A stretch of DNA of 8,714 bases from Hyphomicrobiaceae bacterium (GCA_017353825.1 JAFMSC010000152.1:1-8714); one strand, 5' to 3'. Shown: positions 1 through 6,909, counted from the first letter of the stretch. Numbers and translations are program-made. The notes: generated by a model not told the origin, from the letters alone.

Positions 1-1
1 G

Positions 2-436
2 CCGGCGGACGCGACCCAGCCGCTCCCAGAGCGCGCGGAGCCTGCCCCGACCGCGCCGTCGCAGGCCGGCGATTCACCTGATGCCGCTCAGCCCAAACGC
101 CCGGTGCAGGTGGCGGCCCTGCAGAAACCACCACCACCACCGAAACCTCGGGCGGAACCGACGGCGGCCACCTCCGGGCTGGGCTTCGTAGCCGTGCTGT
201 CCTCAAAAAAGTCGCGCATGGATGCATTGACCGAGTATGCAGATCTGCGTGAGAAGTATCCCGACGTTCTCCGCGACACGACGCCCGATATCCAGGAGGC
301 GGACCTCACCGAGCGCGGCCTCGGCACCATGTACCGATTGGTGGTGGGCCCCCCCGGTTCCCACAACGCGGCGACGGGCGTGTGCACCCAGCTCAAGATC
401 GTGGGCTACGTGGGATGCTGGGTGAAGGAATACTGA
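2..436 (+). CDS. SPOR-domain protein, 3' end (5' end outside window)
   Basis: This is the C-terminal part of a protein whose start lies before the window; the frame is open from base 2 to the TGA at 434-436. The first ~55 visible residues are a Pro/Ala-rich low-complexity linker, including a run of five prolines (PPPPP). A SPOR-like domain of about 85 residues follows, beginning FVAVLSSKKSRMDAL and closing with a pattern of the type YRLVVGPPG...CTQLKIVGYVGCWV. SPOR domains bind denuded peptidoglycan glycan strands, often at the division septum. The usual architecture is a cytoplasmic stretch, one membrane helix, a disordered periplasmic linker and a terminal SPOR domain, but only the last two can be seen here. 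A SPOR gene directly before nagZ is the normal alphaproteobacterial arrangement, and both products deal with peptidoglycan. I cannot assign a gene symbol such as ftsN. Confidence 0.85.
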   Translation, partial: PADATQPLPERAEPAPTAPSQAGDSPDAAQPKRPVQVAALQKPPPPPKPRAEPTAATSGLGFVAVLSSKKSRMDALTEYADLREKYPDVLRDTTPDIQEADLTERGLGTMYRLVVGPPGSHNAATGVCTQLKIVGYVGCWVKEY

Positions 437-667
437 GCTGTCGTGCGGTGCGAGGCCCGGCCGCCAACCAAGCCTAGCCGGTCGATGCCGCTCGACCGCC
501 CCGTAGCCCGCCGCACGGGCTTGAAGTTCAGCTTGTGTGCGGTCGCGGCTGGTGTTCTGTCCCGCCTTGCGCCACGAGATGAGGGCGGGGCACACCTGAG
601 GGCCGCCGGGAGGGACTGTCCCGCGGCAAACCCCGAGCGGGACACCGCAACCAGGACCGCGACGCCG
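437..667. repeat. Intergenic region with four successive stem-loops
   Basis: The gap between the SPOR gene and nagZ holds four inverted repeats in a row. 479-485/492-498 is CGGTCGA/TCGACCG with a 6-nt loop. 505-510/516-521 is AGCCCG/CGGGCT with a 5-nt loop. 558-566/584-592 is a 9-bp stem with one G-T pair. 617-624/637-644 is TGTCCCGC/GCGGGACA with a 12-nt loop. The octamer TGTCCCGC also occurs at 558-565, so the third and fourth structures share sequence. None is followed by a T-run, so they are not classical terminators. The reading frame stays open upstream of nagZ here, but nothing in it resembles a protein family. Confidence 0.6.
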
Positions 668-1690
668 ATGCTGGCATCGTTCATCACGTCTTTGGCGGGC
701 ACCGCATTGGCGCCTGGAGAGGCCACCGCTCTGCGCAGCGCCCGCCCCTGCGGCATCATCCTGTTCGCACGCAACGTGGCCAATCCGGAGCAGGTGCACC
801 GCCTCACGGACGCGGCGCGTGACGCCGTGGGCCACGACATCCTTGTGCTGATCGACCAGGAAGGCGGTCGCGTGCGCCGTCTCAAGCCGCCCCATTGGCG
901 CGATCTGCCCTGCGCCGCAGCCTACGGTCGGCTCTACCGCAACGATCCCGCCGCGGCCTGCCGGACGGCGCGGCTTGCGGCCCAGCTCACGGCTGTGGAG
1001 CTGCGTGGCGCCGGCATCAACACCAACTGCGTGCCGGTACTGGACGTGCCGGCCCCCGGCTGCCACCAGATCATCGGCGACCGCGCCTACGGCACCGCCC
1101 CGGAGCAGGTCGCAGCCCTGGGCCGTGCCGTCGCCGAGGGACACATGGCGGGCGGCGTGCTGCCCGTCATCAAGCACGTACCGGGCCACGGCCGCGCCAA
1201 TGCCGACAGCCACCTGGCGCGGCCCGTTGTCACGGCGTCGCGAGCCGAGTTGGAGACCAGCGACTTTGCGGCGTTCAAGGCCTGCGCCGACATGCCAGCC
1301 GCCATGACGGCCCACGTCGTCTACACCGCGATTGATCCCCAACAGCCCGCCAGCACCTCGCCGCAGGTGATCGCCGAGGTGGTGCGCGGGGCCATCGGCT
1401 TCGACGGACTCCTCATGAGCGACGACCTCGGCATGCAGGCCCTCACCGGCACCTTGGCCGAGCGCACGCGCGCCGTATTGGCCGCGGGCTGTGACGTGGC
1501 CCTGGTCTGCAGCGGGGACCTGGCCGACACCGAGGCCGCTGCCTTGGAAGCACCTCGGCTCTTCGGTGACGCGCTGCGCCGCTACCAGCGCGCCTGCGCC
1601 ATATTGCAGCGGCGGGAATTCTTCGACCTGGCGGAAGCCGAGAGCTGCCTCGCCCAGGCCCGGCGCGCGGCCGGCTACGCACTCGCCTGA
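668..1690 (+). CDS. nagZ: beta-N-acetylhexosaminidase NagZ (GH3)
   Basis: This 340-residue glycoside hydrolase family 3 enzyme is close to the usual NagZ length. In the family it acts in the cytoplasm, cutting the beta-1,4 bond between GlcNAc and 1,6-anhydroMurNAc in recycled muropeptides. Visible motifs: LIDQEGGRVRRL at 61-72 (substrate pocket); CVPVLDV at 121-127 and IIGDRA at 135-140; KHVPGHG at 169-175 followed by D180-S181-H182, the flexible loop with the catalytic His that marks NagZ among GH3 enzymes; and MSDDLGM at 250-256, which carries the Asp nucleophile. I start at ATG 668 because the conserved fold begins right after it and AGGA lies at 653-656. The frame is open back to a GTG at 443, but that would add 75 unconserved residues across a hairpin-rich stretch. 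scpA follows after 99 bases. Confidence 0.95.
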   Translation: MLASFITSLAGTALAPGEATALRSARPCGIILFARNVANPEQVHRLTDAARDAVGHDILVLIDQEGGRVRRLKPPHWRDLPCAAAYGRLYRNDPAAACRTARLAAQLTAVELRGAGINTNCVPVLDVPAPGCHQIIGDRAYGTAPEQVAALGRAVAEGHMAGGVLPVIKHVPGHGRANADSHLARPVVTASRAELETSDFAAFKACADMPAAMTAHVVYTAIDPQQPASTSPQVIAEVVRGAIGFDGLLMSDDLGMQALTGTLAERTRAVLAAGCDVALVCSGDLADTEAAALEAPRLFGDALRRYQRACAILQRREFFDLAEAESCLAQARRAAGYALA

Positions 1691-1698
1691 AGCTGGCA

Positions 1699-1727
1699 TT
1701 GCGCGTTCACGCCTGAATCGGTGTAGT
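1699..1727 (+). promoter_or_regulatory. Possible sigma70-type promoter upstream of scpA
   Basis: TTGCGC (1699-1704) and TGTAGT (1722-1727) are separated by exactly 17 bases in the 99-base nagZ-scpA gap. The -10 box matches TATAAT at four of six positions, and the -35 keeps TTG. The palindrome CCTCGCGAGG lies downstream at 1764-1773, before the scpA start. This is only a pattern match in GC-rich DNA; scpAB may simply be read through from nagZ. Confidence 0.2.
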
Positions 1728-1789
1728 GTCCGGCGTTCCACCACTTATCCACGGGCGCGTTTGCCTCGCGAGGGCGCGCTGAATGCACA

Positions 1790-2638
1790 ATGGTCACAGC
1801 GAATCAAGACGCCGCCAGCCAAGACGCAGGGCAAGCTTTCAAGGGCTGGGAAAGCTCCGCCGACATGCCCAACCCTAGCGAGGCGCTGATCGTAACACTG
1901 GAGGGCTTCCAGGGACCGCTCGACCTCCTCTTGGTGATGGCGCGCACACAGAAAGTGGACATCGCCAAGATCTCGGTGCTGGCCCTGGCGGAGCAGTACC
2001 TCGCGTTCGTCGAGCGTGCGCTGAAGCTGAGGCTGGAGCTGGCAGCGGACTATCTGGTGATGGCCGCGTGGCTCGCCTTCCTCAAGTCCAGGCTCCTTCT
2101 CCCCCCTGACCCGAGCAAAGTGGAGCAGGAGCCCACAGGCGAGGAGTTGGCGGCGCGGCTGGCGTTCCGGTTGATGCGGCTCGATGCCATGCGCAACGCC
2201 GCCGGTCAGCTGATGACGCGCAGGCGGCTTGGCCGCGACGTATTCGCGCGAGGCCAGCCCGAGGGCGTGCGCACCATCCGCGTGCGCAGGTACTCCGCCG
2301 CCATCTTCGATCTGCTCAAGGCGTACGCAGAGGATCGCCGGCGCACGATCAGGCGCGTGCACGTGGTGCCACGCCGCACGGTGTGGTCGATCAAGGACGC
2401 GCGCGCCCGCCTGGAGGCGTTGCTCGGGGAGCGCACCGAGGAGTGGGTGCATCTCGACGCCTTTCTCAAGCAATACGGCGCGGTGCCCGACATCGCGCGA
2501 ACGGCGCGCGCCAGCTCCTTCGGCGCCACCCTGGAGATGGCGCGCGATGGCGTCATTGAGCTCTCCCAGGCTGAACCGTTCGCCCCCATCTATATGCGCA
2601 GGCGCGGGCCGGGTGCGGCCTGGGAGCGCCTGAGCTGA
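1790..2638 (+). CDS. scpA: segregation and condensation protein ScpA
   Basis: This 282-residue ScpA is the kleisin subunit of bacterial condensin. Kleisins bridge the Smc dimer heads and bind ScpB, and the complex organises and segregates the chromosome on the nucleoid. The N-terminal Smc-binding domain opens with the family hallmark GFQGPLDLLLVM (39-50), followed by KVDIAKISVLALAEQYL (55-71) and DYLVMAAWLAFLKSRLLLP (87-105). The C-terminal winged helix that contacts the other Smc head is seen at about 240-270, ending EPFAPIYMR. The middle is Arg-rich and less conserved. The start is uncertain: ATG 1790 gives a ~30-residue unconserved leader, ATG 1865 would begin just before the conserved core, and neither has a well-placed Shine-Dalgarno. 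scpB follows closely, as is normal for this pair. Confidence 0.95.
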   Translation: MVTANQDAASQDAGQAFKGWESSADMPNPSEALIVTLEGFQGPLDLLLVMARTQKVDIAKISVLALAEQYLAFVERALKLRLELAADYLVMAAWLAFLKSRLLLPPDPSKVEQEPTGEELAARLAFRLMRLDAMRNAAGQLMTRRRLGRDVFARGQPEGVRTIRVRRYSAAIFDLLKAYAEDRRRTIRRVHVVPRRTVWSIKDARARLEALLGERTEEWVHLDAFLKQYGAVPDIARTARASSFGATLEMARDGVIELSQAEPFAPIYMRRRGPGAAWERLS

Positions 2639-2707
2639 GCGATGGCCTCAAGTGGTCGTGAGTGGTCGGAGCTGAAGCGCTGCCGAAAAAGAAGCAGAAC
2701 AAGAACA

Positions 2708-2713
2708 AGGGGA
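2708..2713 (+). promoter_or_regulatory. Ribosome binding site deciding the scpB start
   Basis: AGGGGA ends 5 bases before ATG 2719, with a second purine run, AAAGG (2713-2717), overlapping it. The in-frame GTG at 2662 has no comparable site and sits inside a near-tandem decamer (AGTGGTCGTG at 2651-2660, AGTGGTCGGA at 2661-2670). This favours 2719 as the start. Confidence 0.6.
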
Positions 2714-2718
2714 AAGGC

Positions 2719-3504
2719 ATGATCCCGCGCAAGCTCACCGCGGTCCCACAGGACCCTGGGGTGGAGGACGTGCGCACTCCCAGCTCCTCGGAGGCGGAGG
2801 CCGACATCGACCCCAGCGAGGTGCTGGCGCATGAGGGCTGGCGCGGGCTGCCGCCCAACGTCGCACAGTTGCCCTCGGCCGACCGACGCCAGCAGCTGCG
2901 CATCCTGGAGGCCCTGCTGTTCGCGGCCTCCGAGCCAATGGCGGAGACCTTTCTGTCGCAGCACCTGCGGTCGAGCGATGACGTAGCGGCGCTGCTTGAG
3001 GAGCTCAAGGGCTTCTACGCCAGCCGCGGCGTCAATCTCGTCAAGGTGGCGGACAAGTGGATGTTCCGCACTGCCGAGGACCTCGCCTATCTCCTGGAGC
3101 GCCACGCCGAGGAGCAGCGGCGCCTGTCCAAGGCCGCGCTGGAGACGCTGGCCATCGTCGCCTACCACCAGCCGGTGACGCGTGCGGAGATCGAGGAGAT
3201 CCGTGGCGTCTCGGTGTCATCCGGTACGCTCGACGTGCTGATGGAGATCGGTTGGGTGCGCCCGCGCGGCCGGCGCCGGGCGCCGGGCCGGCCCGTCACC
3301 TACGGCACCACCGAGGAGTTTCTGGTGCACTTCGGCCTGGAGTCCATCAAGGACCTGCCGGGCCTAGCCGAACTTAAGGGCTCCGGCCTCCTACAGAACA
3401 ACCTGCCACCCGATTTCACGGTACCCGAGCCTACCGATGCCGCTGCCCTCATGCCCGACGAGCTCCCTCTCGATGCGGGCGATGACGAGAGCAGCGGATC
3501 CTAA
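2719..3504 (+). CDS. scpB: segregation and condensation protein ScpB
   Basis: This 261-residue ScpB is the winged-helix dimer that binds the middle of ScpA in the Smc-ScpAB complex. The first ~55 residues are acidic and look disordered. The first winged-helix domain begins at RRQQLRILEALLFAASEP (56-73). The second contains the strongest family signature, LSKAALETLAIVAYHQPVTR (136-155), then EIEEIRGVSVSSGTLDVL (157-174), an Arg-rich loop RPRGRRRAPGRP, and YGTTEEFLVHFGLESI. The tail from ~230 is acidic and unconserved. I chose ATG 2719 on its Shine-Dalgarno; the alternative GTG 2662 would add 19 residues with a Lys-rich stretch (KKKQNKNKGKG). With 2719 the gap to scpA is 80 bases. scpA and scpB are probably co-transcribed. 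Confidence 0.94.
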   Translation: MIPRKLTAVPQDPGVEDVRTPSSSEAEADIDPSEVLAHEGWRGLPPNVAQLPSADRRQQLRILEALLFAASEPMAETFLSQHLRSSDDVAALLEELKGFYASRGVNLVKVADKWMFRTAEDLAYLLERHAEEQRRLSKAALETLAIVAYHQPVTRAEIEEIRGVSVSSGTLDVLMEIGWVRPRGRRRAPGRPVTYGTTEEFLVHFGLESIKDLPGLAELKGSGLLQNNLPPDFTVPEPTDAAALMPDELPLDAGDDESSGS

Positions 3505-3735
3505 ATCCCGGCAAGCCGACCCCCAGCCGTAAGCTGGGGCGAGGCCTTGAGACCTCGACGAGCGAGCCGGAGCCAGCCAAGGTTCCGTTTCCGAGCACGG
3601 CTCGCCTTGGCTCCTATCGCTCTGGGAATCCCTGGGGAATCCATGGCCGGATGACGGGTGGCTTGCTTGATCTTAGCTAGAGTACCTGCACGAGAATAGT
3701 CGTGCCCTCAAAGGGGTTGGGTTCGCTTGAGCGGG
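3505..3735. repeat. Intergenic region with stem-loops and repeat fragments after scpB
   Basis: No gene is seen here. 3521-3527/3533-3539 form CCCCAGC/GCTGGGG with a 5-nt loop just after the scpB stop. CGAGG/CCTCG pair at 3540-3544/3553-3557. An imperfect stem joins GGAGCC...CCAAGG to CCTTGGCTCC. The segment around 3621-3655 repeats GGGAATCC twice and ends in GGATGACGG, reminiscent of a dispersed REP-type unit. A perfect dyad, GCACGA-N6-TCGTGC, lies at 3688-3705, about 30 bases upstream of the ABC pseudogene. The first stem-loop could stop transcription after scpB, but it lacks a T-run. Confidence 0.45.
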
Positions 3736-4510
3736 ATGCCCGCAATCGCCGACAAAGAGGCCTCGCGCCGCTGCGTACGCACCGCGGACACGATCGCCGC
3801 CCGTTTGAGGTTCGAGGGCGCGGCGCGGCGCTATGGCAGCTTCGAGGCGCTCACGGGCTTCTCGCTCGACATTGCGCCGGGCGAAGTGGTGTGCCTGCTG
3901 GGCCCCTCGGGAAACGGCAAGACGACGCTCCTGCGCATCGCTTCGGGCATCGAGAAACCCACCGGCGGGCGCGTGGCCATCAACGGCCTGGAGGTGGCAG
4001 GGCCCAATCGCTTTGTTCCGCCCGAGCGGCGCAACGTCCGCCTCATGTTCCAAGACTTCGCGTTGTTCCCGCACCTTACCATCCGTGCCAACGTCGCCTT
4101 CGGGCTCAGGTCGCTGGGCCGCTGAGGCGGCGCGAGAGGCGCTTGCCGCGCTCGCCCGCGTCGGCCTGGAACGCTACGCCAGCGCCTATCCGCATATCCC
4201 CATCGGAGTGGCGGGCACCGCCGCGCACGCCCATCGGCACGTTCGTGGTGCCCGAGCTGGCTGATGGCGATCGGGCCGTGCTGTTGATCCGCCGCCGCGC
4301 GATCGGCCTGCAACCGGCGGGGCCGCCTGCCCGGGCCGGGTGCTGCGCGCCCGCTTCCTGGCCGATCAGGCCTAGCTGGAAATAGCCGCTCAGGGCTTCG
4401 CGAGGCCGCTCACCGCCCTGGTGCACGACGGCGAGCAGCCCCCATTGGGGGCCGAGGTGGGGCTCGCTATCGATGCGGAAAGCGTGCTGGTCTTCCCTGC
4501 CGAGCCGTGA
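3736..4510 (+). pseudogene. Decayed FbpC/PotA-type ABC transporter ATP-binding subunit
   Basis: These are remains of an importer ATPase with a TOBE tail, as in iron(III) or polyamine uptake systems. From ATG 3736 the nucleotide-binding domain is good: Walker A GPSGNGKTTLL, and Q-loop MFQDFALFPHLTIRANVAFGL (first 20 residues decisive). It then breaks four ways. (1) TGA at 4123-4125, because the frame shifts near 4118-4121; the next frame continues AEAAREALAALARVGLERY up to YPH at 4187-4195. (2) Between about 4196 and 4226 the LSGGQ signature, Walker B, D-loop and H-loop are missing, roughly 100-115 residues against the family. (3) The TOBE part resumes in a third frame at 4227 (TPIGTFVVPELADGDRAVLL), then shifts again at about 4300-4335 into RVLRARFLADQ. 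(4) TAG at 4373-4375 interrupts that last frame, which otherwise reads to TGA 4508-4510 (ESVLVFPAEP). No ATPase activity is possible. No permease or binding-protein gene lies nearby. Confidence 0.88.
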
Positions 4511-4665
4511 TTTCGACGCATAATCTTGGCCGGCATCAAAAAATGTTGAATCCGCAGGTATTTGTCTAAGTAATAGAGGGGGCGTCCAACTTGCCCATAC
4601 GCCCCGTATTGCGATAGGGTTGCGAACGTGCAAAGCAGCCCAGGCTGCAAAGGGAGCGACAGGTT
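4511..4665 (+). promoter_or_regulatory. tatA upstream region with a perfect 7-bp dyad
   Basis: This 155-base region is visibly more AT-rich than its surroundings and probably contains the tat promoter, since the gene before it is dead. GGGGCGT (4579-4585) and ACGCCCC (4599-4605) form a perfect dyad with a 13-nt loop. TTGAAT (4546-4551) is a possible -35 box, but no convincing -10 lies at the right distance. TTGCGA occurs twice (4609-4614 and 4620-4625). AGGGAG at 4651-4656 is the tatA ribosome binding site. Promoter placement is inference. Confidence 0.35.
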
Positions 4666-4923
4666 ATGGGTGGCTTGAGCATCTGGCACTGGCTCATTCT
4701 TCTGGCGGTCGCGCTGCTGATGTTCGGCGGCAGCGGGAAGATCTCCTCGATCATGGGCGACGTGGCCAAGGGCATCAAAAGCTTCAAGAAGGGCATGAGC
4801 GAGGACGATGCGCCGGCCACGCCGGCAGCCGACCCCTTCAAGAAGGACGAGCCGAAGGCCATCGACGGTGCCGCACAGCCCGCGCAGTCCCAGCAGACGG
4901 CCCAGGCCAACAAGGTGGGCTAG
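4666..4923 (+). CDS. tatA: twin-arginine translocase subunit TatA
   Basis: This 85-residue TatA is the pore-forming subunit that oligomerises at the TatBC-substrate complex to move folded proteins with twin-arginine signals across the inner membrane. The short periplasmic N-terminus leads into one membrane helix (about 5-20, WHWLILLAVALLMF). The F20-G21 hinge follows, then the amphipathic helix KISSIMGDVAKGIKSFKKGM (25-44), matching the alphaproteobacterial TatA pattern. The tail is charged then Gln/Ala-rich, as usual. AGGGAG lies 9 bases before the ATG. The hinge reads FGGSGKI, one residue unlike the FGRGKI form I recall as common; this is a small change. It is first in a tatABC run, with an 84-base gap to tatB. 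Confidence 0.95.
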   Translation: MGGLSIWHWLILLAVALLMFGGSGKISSIMGDVAKGIKSFKKGMSEDDAPATPAADPFKKDEPKAIDGAAQPAQSQQTAQANKVG

Positions 4924-4926
4924 CAT

Positions 4927-4975
4927 CCCTGCCTTTAAGGTGGGCCCGTCGATCTTTGCGAGGCCCCGGGCAGGG
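4927..4975 (+). promoter_or_regulatory. Long-range stem in the tatA-tatB spacer
   Basis: CCCTGCC (4927-4933) can pair with GGCAGGG (4969-4975) around a 35-base loop, starting just after the tatA stop. The loop also carries AAGGTGGGC (4937-4945), a copy of the last nine bases before the tatA stop (4912-4920). Such a structure could trim or shield the mRNA and help keep TatA in excess over TatB, but that is speculation. Confidence 0.25.
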
Positions 4976-5007
4976 TGCCGCGGAGCACGTAAGCGCGAAC
5001 GGTAGCG

Positions 5008-5556
5008 ATGTTCGACATCACCTCCAGCAAACTGTTTCTCCTCGCGATCGTGGCGCTGCTCGTCATCGGCCCCAAGGATTTCCCCGTGCTGTTGCGCACC
5101 ATCGGCAAGTACGTGGGCATCATCCGAGGCCACGCCAGGGAGTTCCGTGCGCAATTCGACGAGGCGATGCGGGAGACCGAGCTCGCCGAGATCAAGAAGG
5201 ATATGGAAAACATCGCGCAAGAGGCGGAGGCGTCGTTTAACGCCACCGGGCGCGAGGTGGAACAGACGTTGAACGACGCGGGCAAGAGCGTCGAGGCCTC
5301 CTTTGAGAACCCGTTGGCGCCGATCGCCGCTGTGGAGCCCGAAGCTGCGGCAATCCTCGACGACAGCCCAGCCACAGCACCCGAGCCTGCCCCGGTCGAG
5401 CCGTTGCCGGCACAAGCCGCCGTTCCGGCACCGGTCGCTGTGGCGCAGGACGAGTCCACGGCCCCGCCCCCGGCAGAGCCCACGGTCGAGAAGCCGACCG
5501 CAACCCCTGTCGGCAGTCCTGCGCCGGCCCAAGCTGCCGAGCGCACCAGCGCGTGA
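5008..5556 (+). CDS. tatB: twin-arginine translocase subunit TatB
   Basis: This 182-residue TatB forms the signal-peptide receptor with TatC in the inner membrane. It shows the family start MFDI, one membrane helix (about 8-20, KLFLLAIVALLVI) and the TatB hinge motif GPKDFPVLLRTIGKYVG (21-37). The amphipathic helix REFRAQFDEAMRETELAEIKK (44-64; 20 or so residues) follows. A Pro/Ala/Glu-rich disordered tail from ~100 to the end is typical of alphaproteobacterial TatB. Position 8 is Lys, where many TatB proteins (for example E. coli) have Glu. The start ATG 5008 is fixed by the conserved N-terminus although no good Shine-Dalgarno is visible. Its stop TGA (5554-5556) overlaps a GTG (5553) in the tatC frame. 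Confidence 0.94.
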   Translation: MFDITSSKLFLLAIVALLVIGPKDFPVLLRTIGKYVGIIRGHAREFRAQFDEAMRETELAEIKKDMENIAQEAEASFNATGREVEQTLNDAGKSVEASFENPLAPIAAVEPEAAAILDDSPATAPEPAPVEPLPAQAAVPAPVAVAQDESTAPPPAEPTVEKPTATPVGSPAPAQAAERTSA

Positions 5557-5563
5557 GGGCTTT

Positions 5564-5569
5564 GGGAGG
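5564..5569 (+). promoter_or_regulatory. Ribosome binding site deciding the tatC start
   Basis: GGGAGG stands 10 bases before ATG 5580. The other in-frame start, GTG 5553, overlaps the tatB stop as GTGA and could be used by translational coupling, adding nine residues. The Shine-Dalgarno favours 5580. Confidence 0.5.
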
Positions 5570-5579
5570 GCATGGGTCC

Positions 5580-6416
5580 ATGCAAGACCAGCCTGCCGCG
5601 GCTGCGAGCCCGACGATGCCCGATTCCGCACAGCCCGACGGCTACGACGAGATCGAGGCCTCCAAGGCGCCGCTCATCGACCATCTGATTGAGTTGCGCC
5701 AGCGCCTCATCTATTCGCTGATCGGCGTGGCCATCGGGTTCGCCTTCTGCTTCGCTTTCTCCACCCGGATCTACAATATCCTGGTGTGGCCCTACGTGTG
5801 GGCGAACAACGGCCAGAGGGTGGAGATGATTTTCACCTCGCCGCCGGAGTTCCTGTTCACCAAGCTGAAGCTGGCGCTATTCGGTGCGGTGTTTCTGGCG
5901 TTCCCGATCATCGCTCACCAAGTCTACAAGTTCGTCGCGCCGGGCCTTTACAAGAACGAACGGGCGGCGTTCCGGCCCTATCTGGTAGCCACCTTCGTGC
6001 TCTTCCTATTGGGCGCGGCGGTGGTCTACTTCATCGTCATGCCGCTGGTGATGAAGTTCTTCATCTCCATGGAGATCCACAGCGACGACATGCAGATCCA
6101 ACTGCAGGCCAAGGTGAGCGAGTACCTGTCGTTCATCATGACGCTGATCCTGGGCTTCGGCATCATGTTCCAGCTGCCCGTGGCGCTCACTTTGCTGGCC
6201 CGGGCCGGCTTCATCGGCGGCCGGCAGCTGCGAGACTTCCGCCGCTATGCCATCGTCGCCATCACCGGCGTGGCAGCCGTTCTGTCCCCTCCCGACCCCT
6301 TCAGCATGATCGCCATGGCGCTCCCGACCATCCTGCTCTACGAGGGCGCCATCCTCGCCGTCGACCGCGTGGAGCGGACCCGCGCCGCCACCCAAGGACA
6401 GGCGCAGGGGAGCTGA
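5580..6416 (+). CDS. tatC: twin-arginine translocase subunit TatC
   Basis: This 278-residue TatC is the six-helix inner-membrane protein that recognises the RR signal peptide and scaffolds TatA and TatB. An acidic ~30-residue leader precedes LIDHLIELRQRLI (32-44), holding the Glu (E38) of the signal-binding site. Next come FTSPPEFLFTKLKLALFGAV (85-104), then the hallmark VAPGLYKNER (119-128) with E127, equivalent to the essential Glu of E. coli TatC. Helices follow at about 135-155 and 183-200 (FIMTLILGFGIMFQLPV), and FRRYAIVAI leads into SPPDPFSMIAMALPTILLYE (236-255) near the C-terminus. D239 of PPD is kept, while the Gln usual in TPPDxxSQ is Met here. Length and topology look complete. The next gene, serS, begins only after 624 bases, so tatC probably ends the tat transcript. 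Confidence 0.95.
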   Translation: MQDQPAAAASPTMPDSAQPDGYDEIEASKAPLIDHLIELRQRLIYSLIGVAIGFAFCFAFSTRIYNILVWPYVWANNGQRVEMIFTSPPEFLFTKLKLALFGAVFLAFPIIAHQVYKFVAPGLYKNERAAFRPYLVATFVLFLLGAAVVYFIVMPLVMKFFISMEIHSDDMQIQLQAKVSEYLSFIMTLILGFGIMFQLPVALTLLARAGFIGGRQLRDFRRYAIVAITGVAAVLSPPDPFSMIAMALPTILLYEGAILAVDRVERTRAATQGQAQGS

Positions 6417-6909
6417 GGGCCCTCACGACTGCCGGCCGCGATGATAGGCCATGCCCGTTCTTTCTTGTCCCTAACAACCCGGTCTTTCATGTTAATCCCG
6501 GACGACCCTGGGTAGGTACCGGTGCCGGAGGGCACGGATGTGGAATGCCCGGCTGCCGTGCGGATTTTAGGGACCGCTGGCCGGAGTGGATGGAGAGGAT
6601 ATTCGAGCACCCCATCCTCACGGCTTTCCGTGACCATGAGGGATGCTGCGGATTGGCTAGCCTCAACGCGCTGCGCTATCGTTAGCCCCTGATTGCGTGC
6701 TTTTCGCTCGCACTCAAAACCCCCAACATTGGAGAGTGGCTCCCGCCGAAGGACCTATCCGTGCTGGAAACCTCTTAGGTAAGCTGCGCTAGGTGTACGC
6801 TCGATATTGATTCCTGACACGGGGTGACACGGGCTCTTTGGCTTGGGGCGGAGCGATCAACTGGACCAACGCGTCGCAACGCTCTATACGACAGCGCAAC
6901 AAATTCAAT
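6414..6909. other. Gap between tatC and the repeat before serS: no recognisable gene
   Basis: The tatC stop lies in a perfect 12-base palindrome, TGAGGGCCCTCA (6414-6425). Beyond it I find no credible gene on either strand. The longest notable reading is ATG 6590 to TAG 6685 (31 residues, starting MERIFEHPILTAF), which I do not recognise. A near-perfect tandem decamer, TGACACGGGG/TGACACGGGC, lies at 6815-6834. I checked by eye for a tRNA (T-loop GGTTCGAAT-like sequence) and saw none. The serS promoter should lie here or inside the repeat that follows, but I cannot place it. Confidence 0.5.

Noticed and set aside
443..667. 75-codon N-terminal extension of NagZ, with a hydrophobic stretch that might pass for a signal peptide
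   Set aside because: NagZ is cytoplasmic, the conserved fold starts at 668, and the extension runs through four hairpins with no family similarity.
203..1744. Long (513-codon) open frame on the - strand opposite nagZ
   Set aside because: It is antisense to a clearly conserved enzyme, has Gly/Arg/His-rich composition typical of a GC-rich shadow frame and matches no family I know.
1745..2473. 242-codon - strand open frame opposite scpA
   Set aside because: Antisense shadow of a conserved gene.
4390..5631. 413-codon - strand open frame opposite tatA and tatB
   Set aside because: Low-complexity Gly/Arg/Leu text complementary to two conserved tat genes; a shadow.
6590..6685. 31-codon frame MERIFEHPILTAF... 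before serS
   Set aside because: Unrecognised, short, and without supporting context; mentioned only as a possible relic.
6721..6860. Possible tRNA-Ser near serS (segment starting GGAGAGTGGCTCC)
   Set aside because: I could not build the anticodon and T arms, and no T-loop consensus is present.
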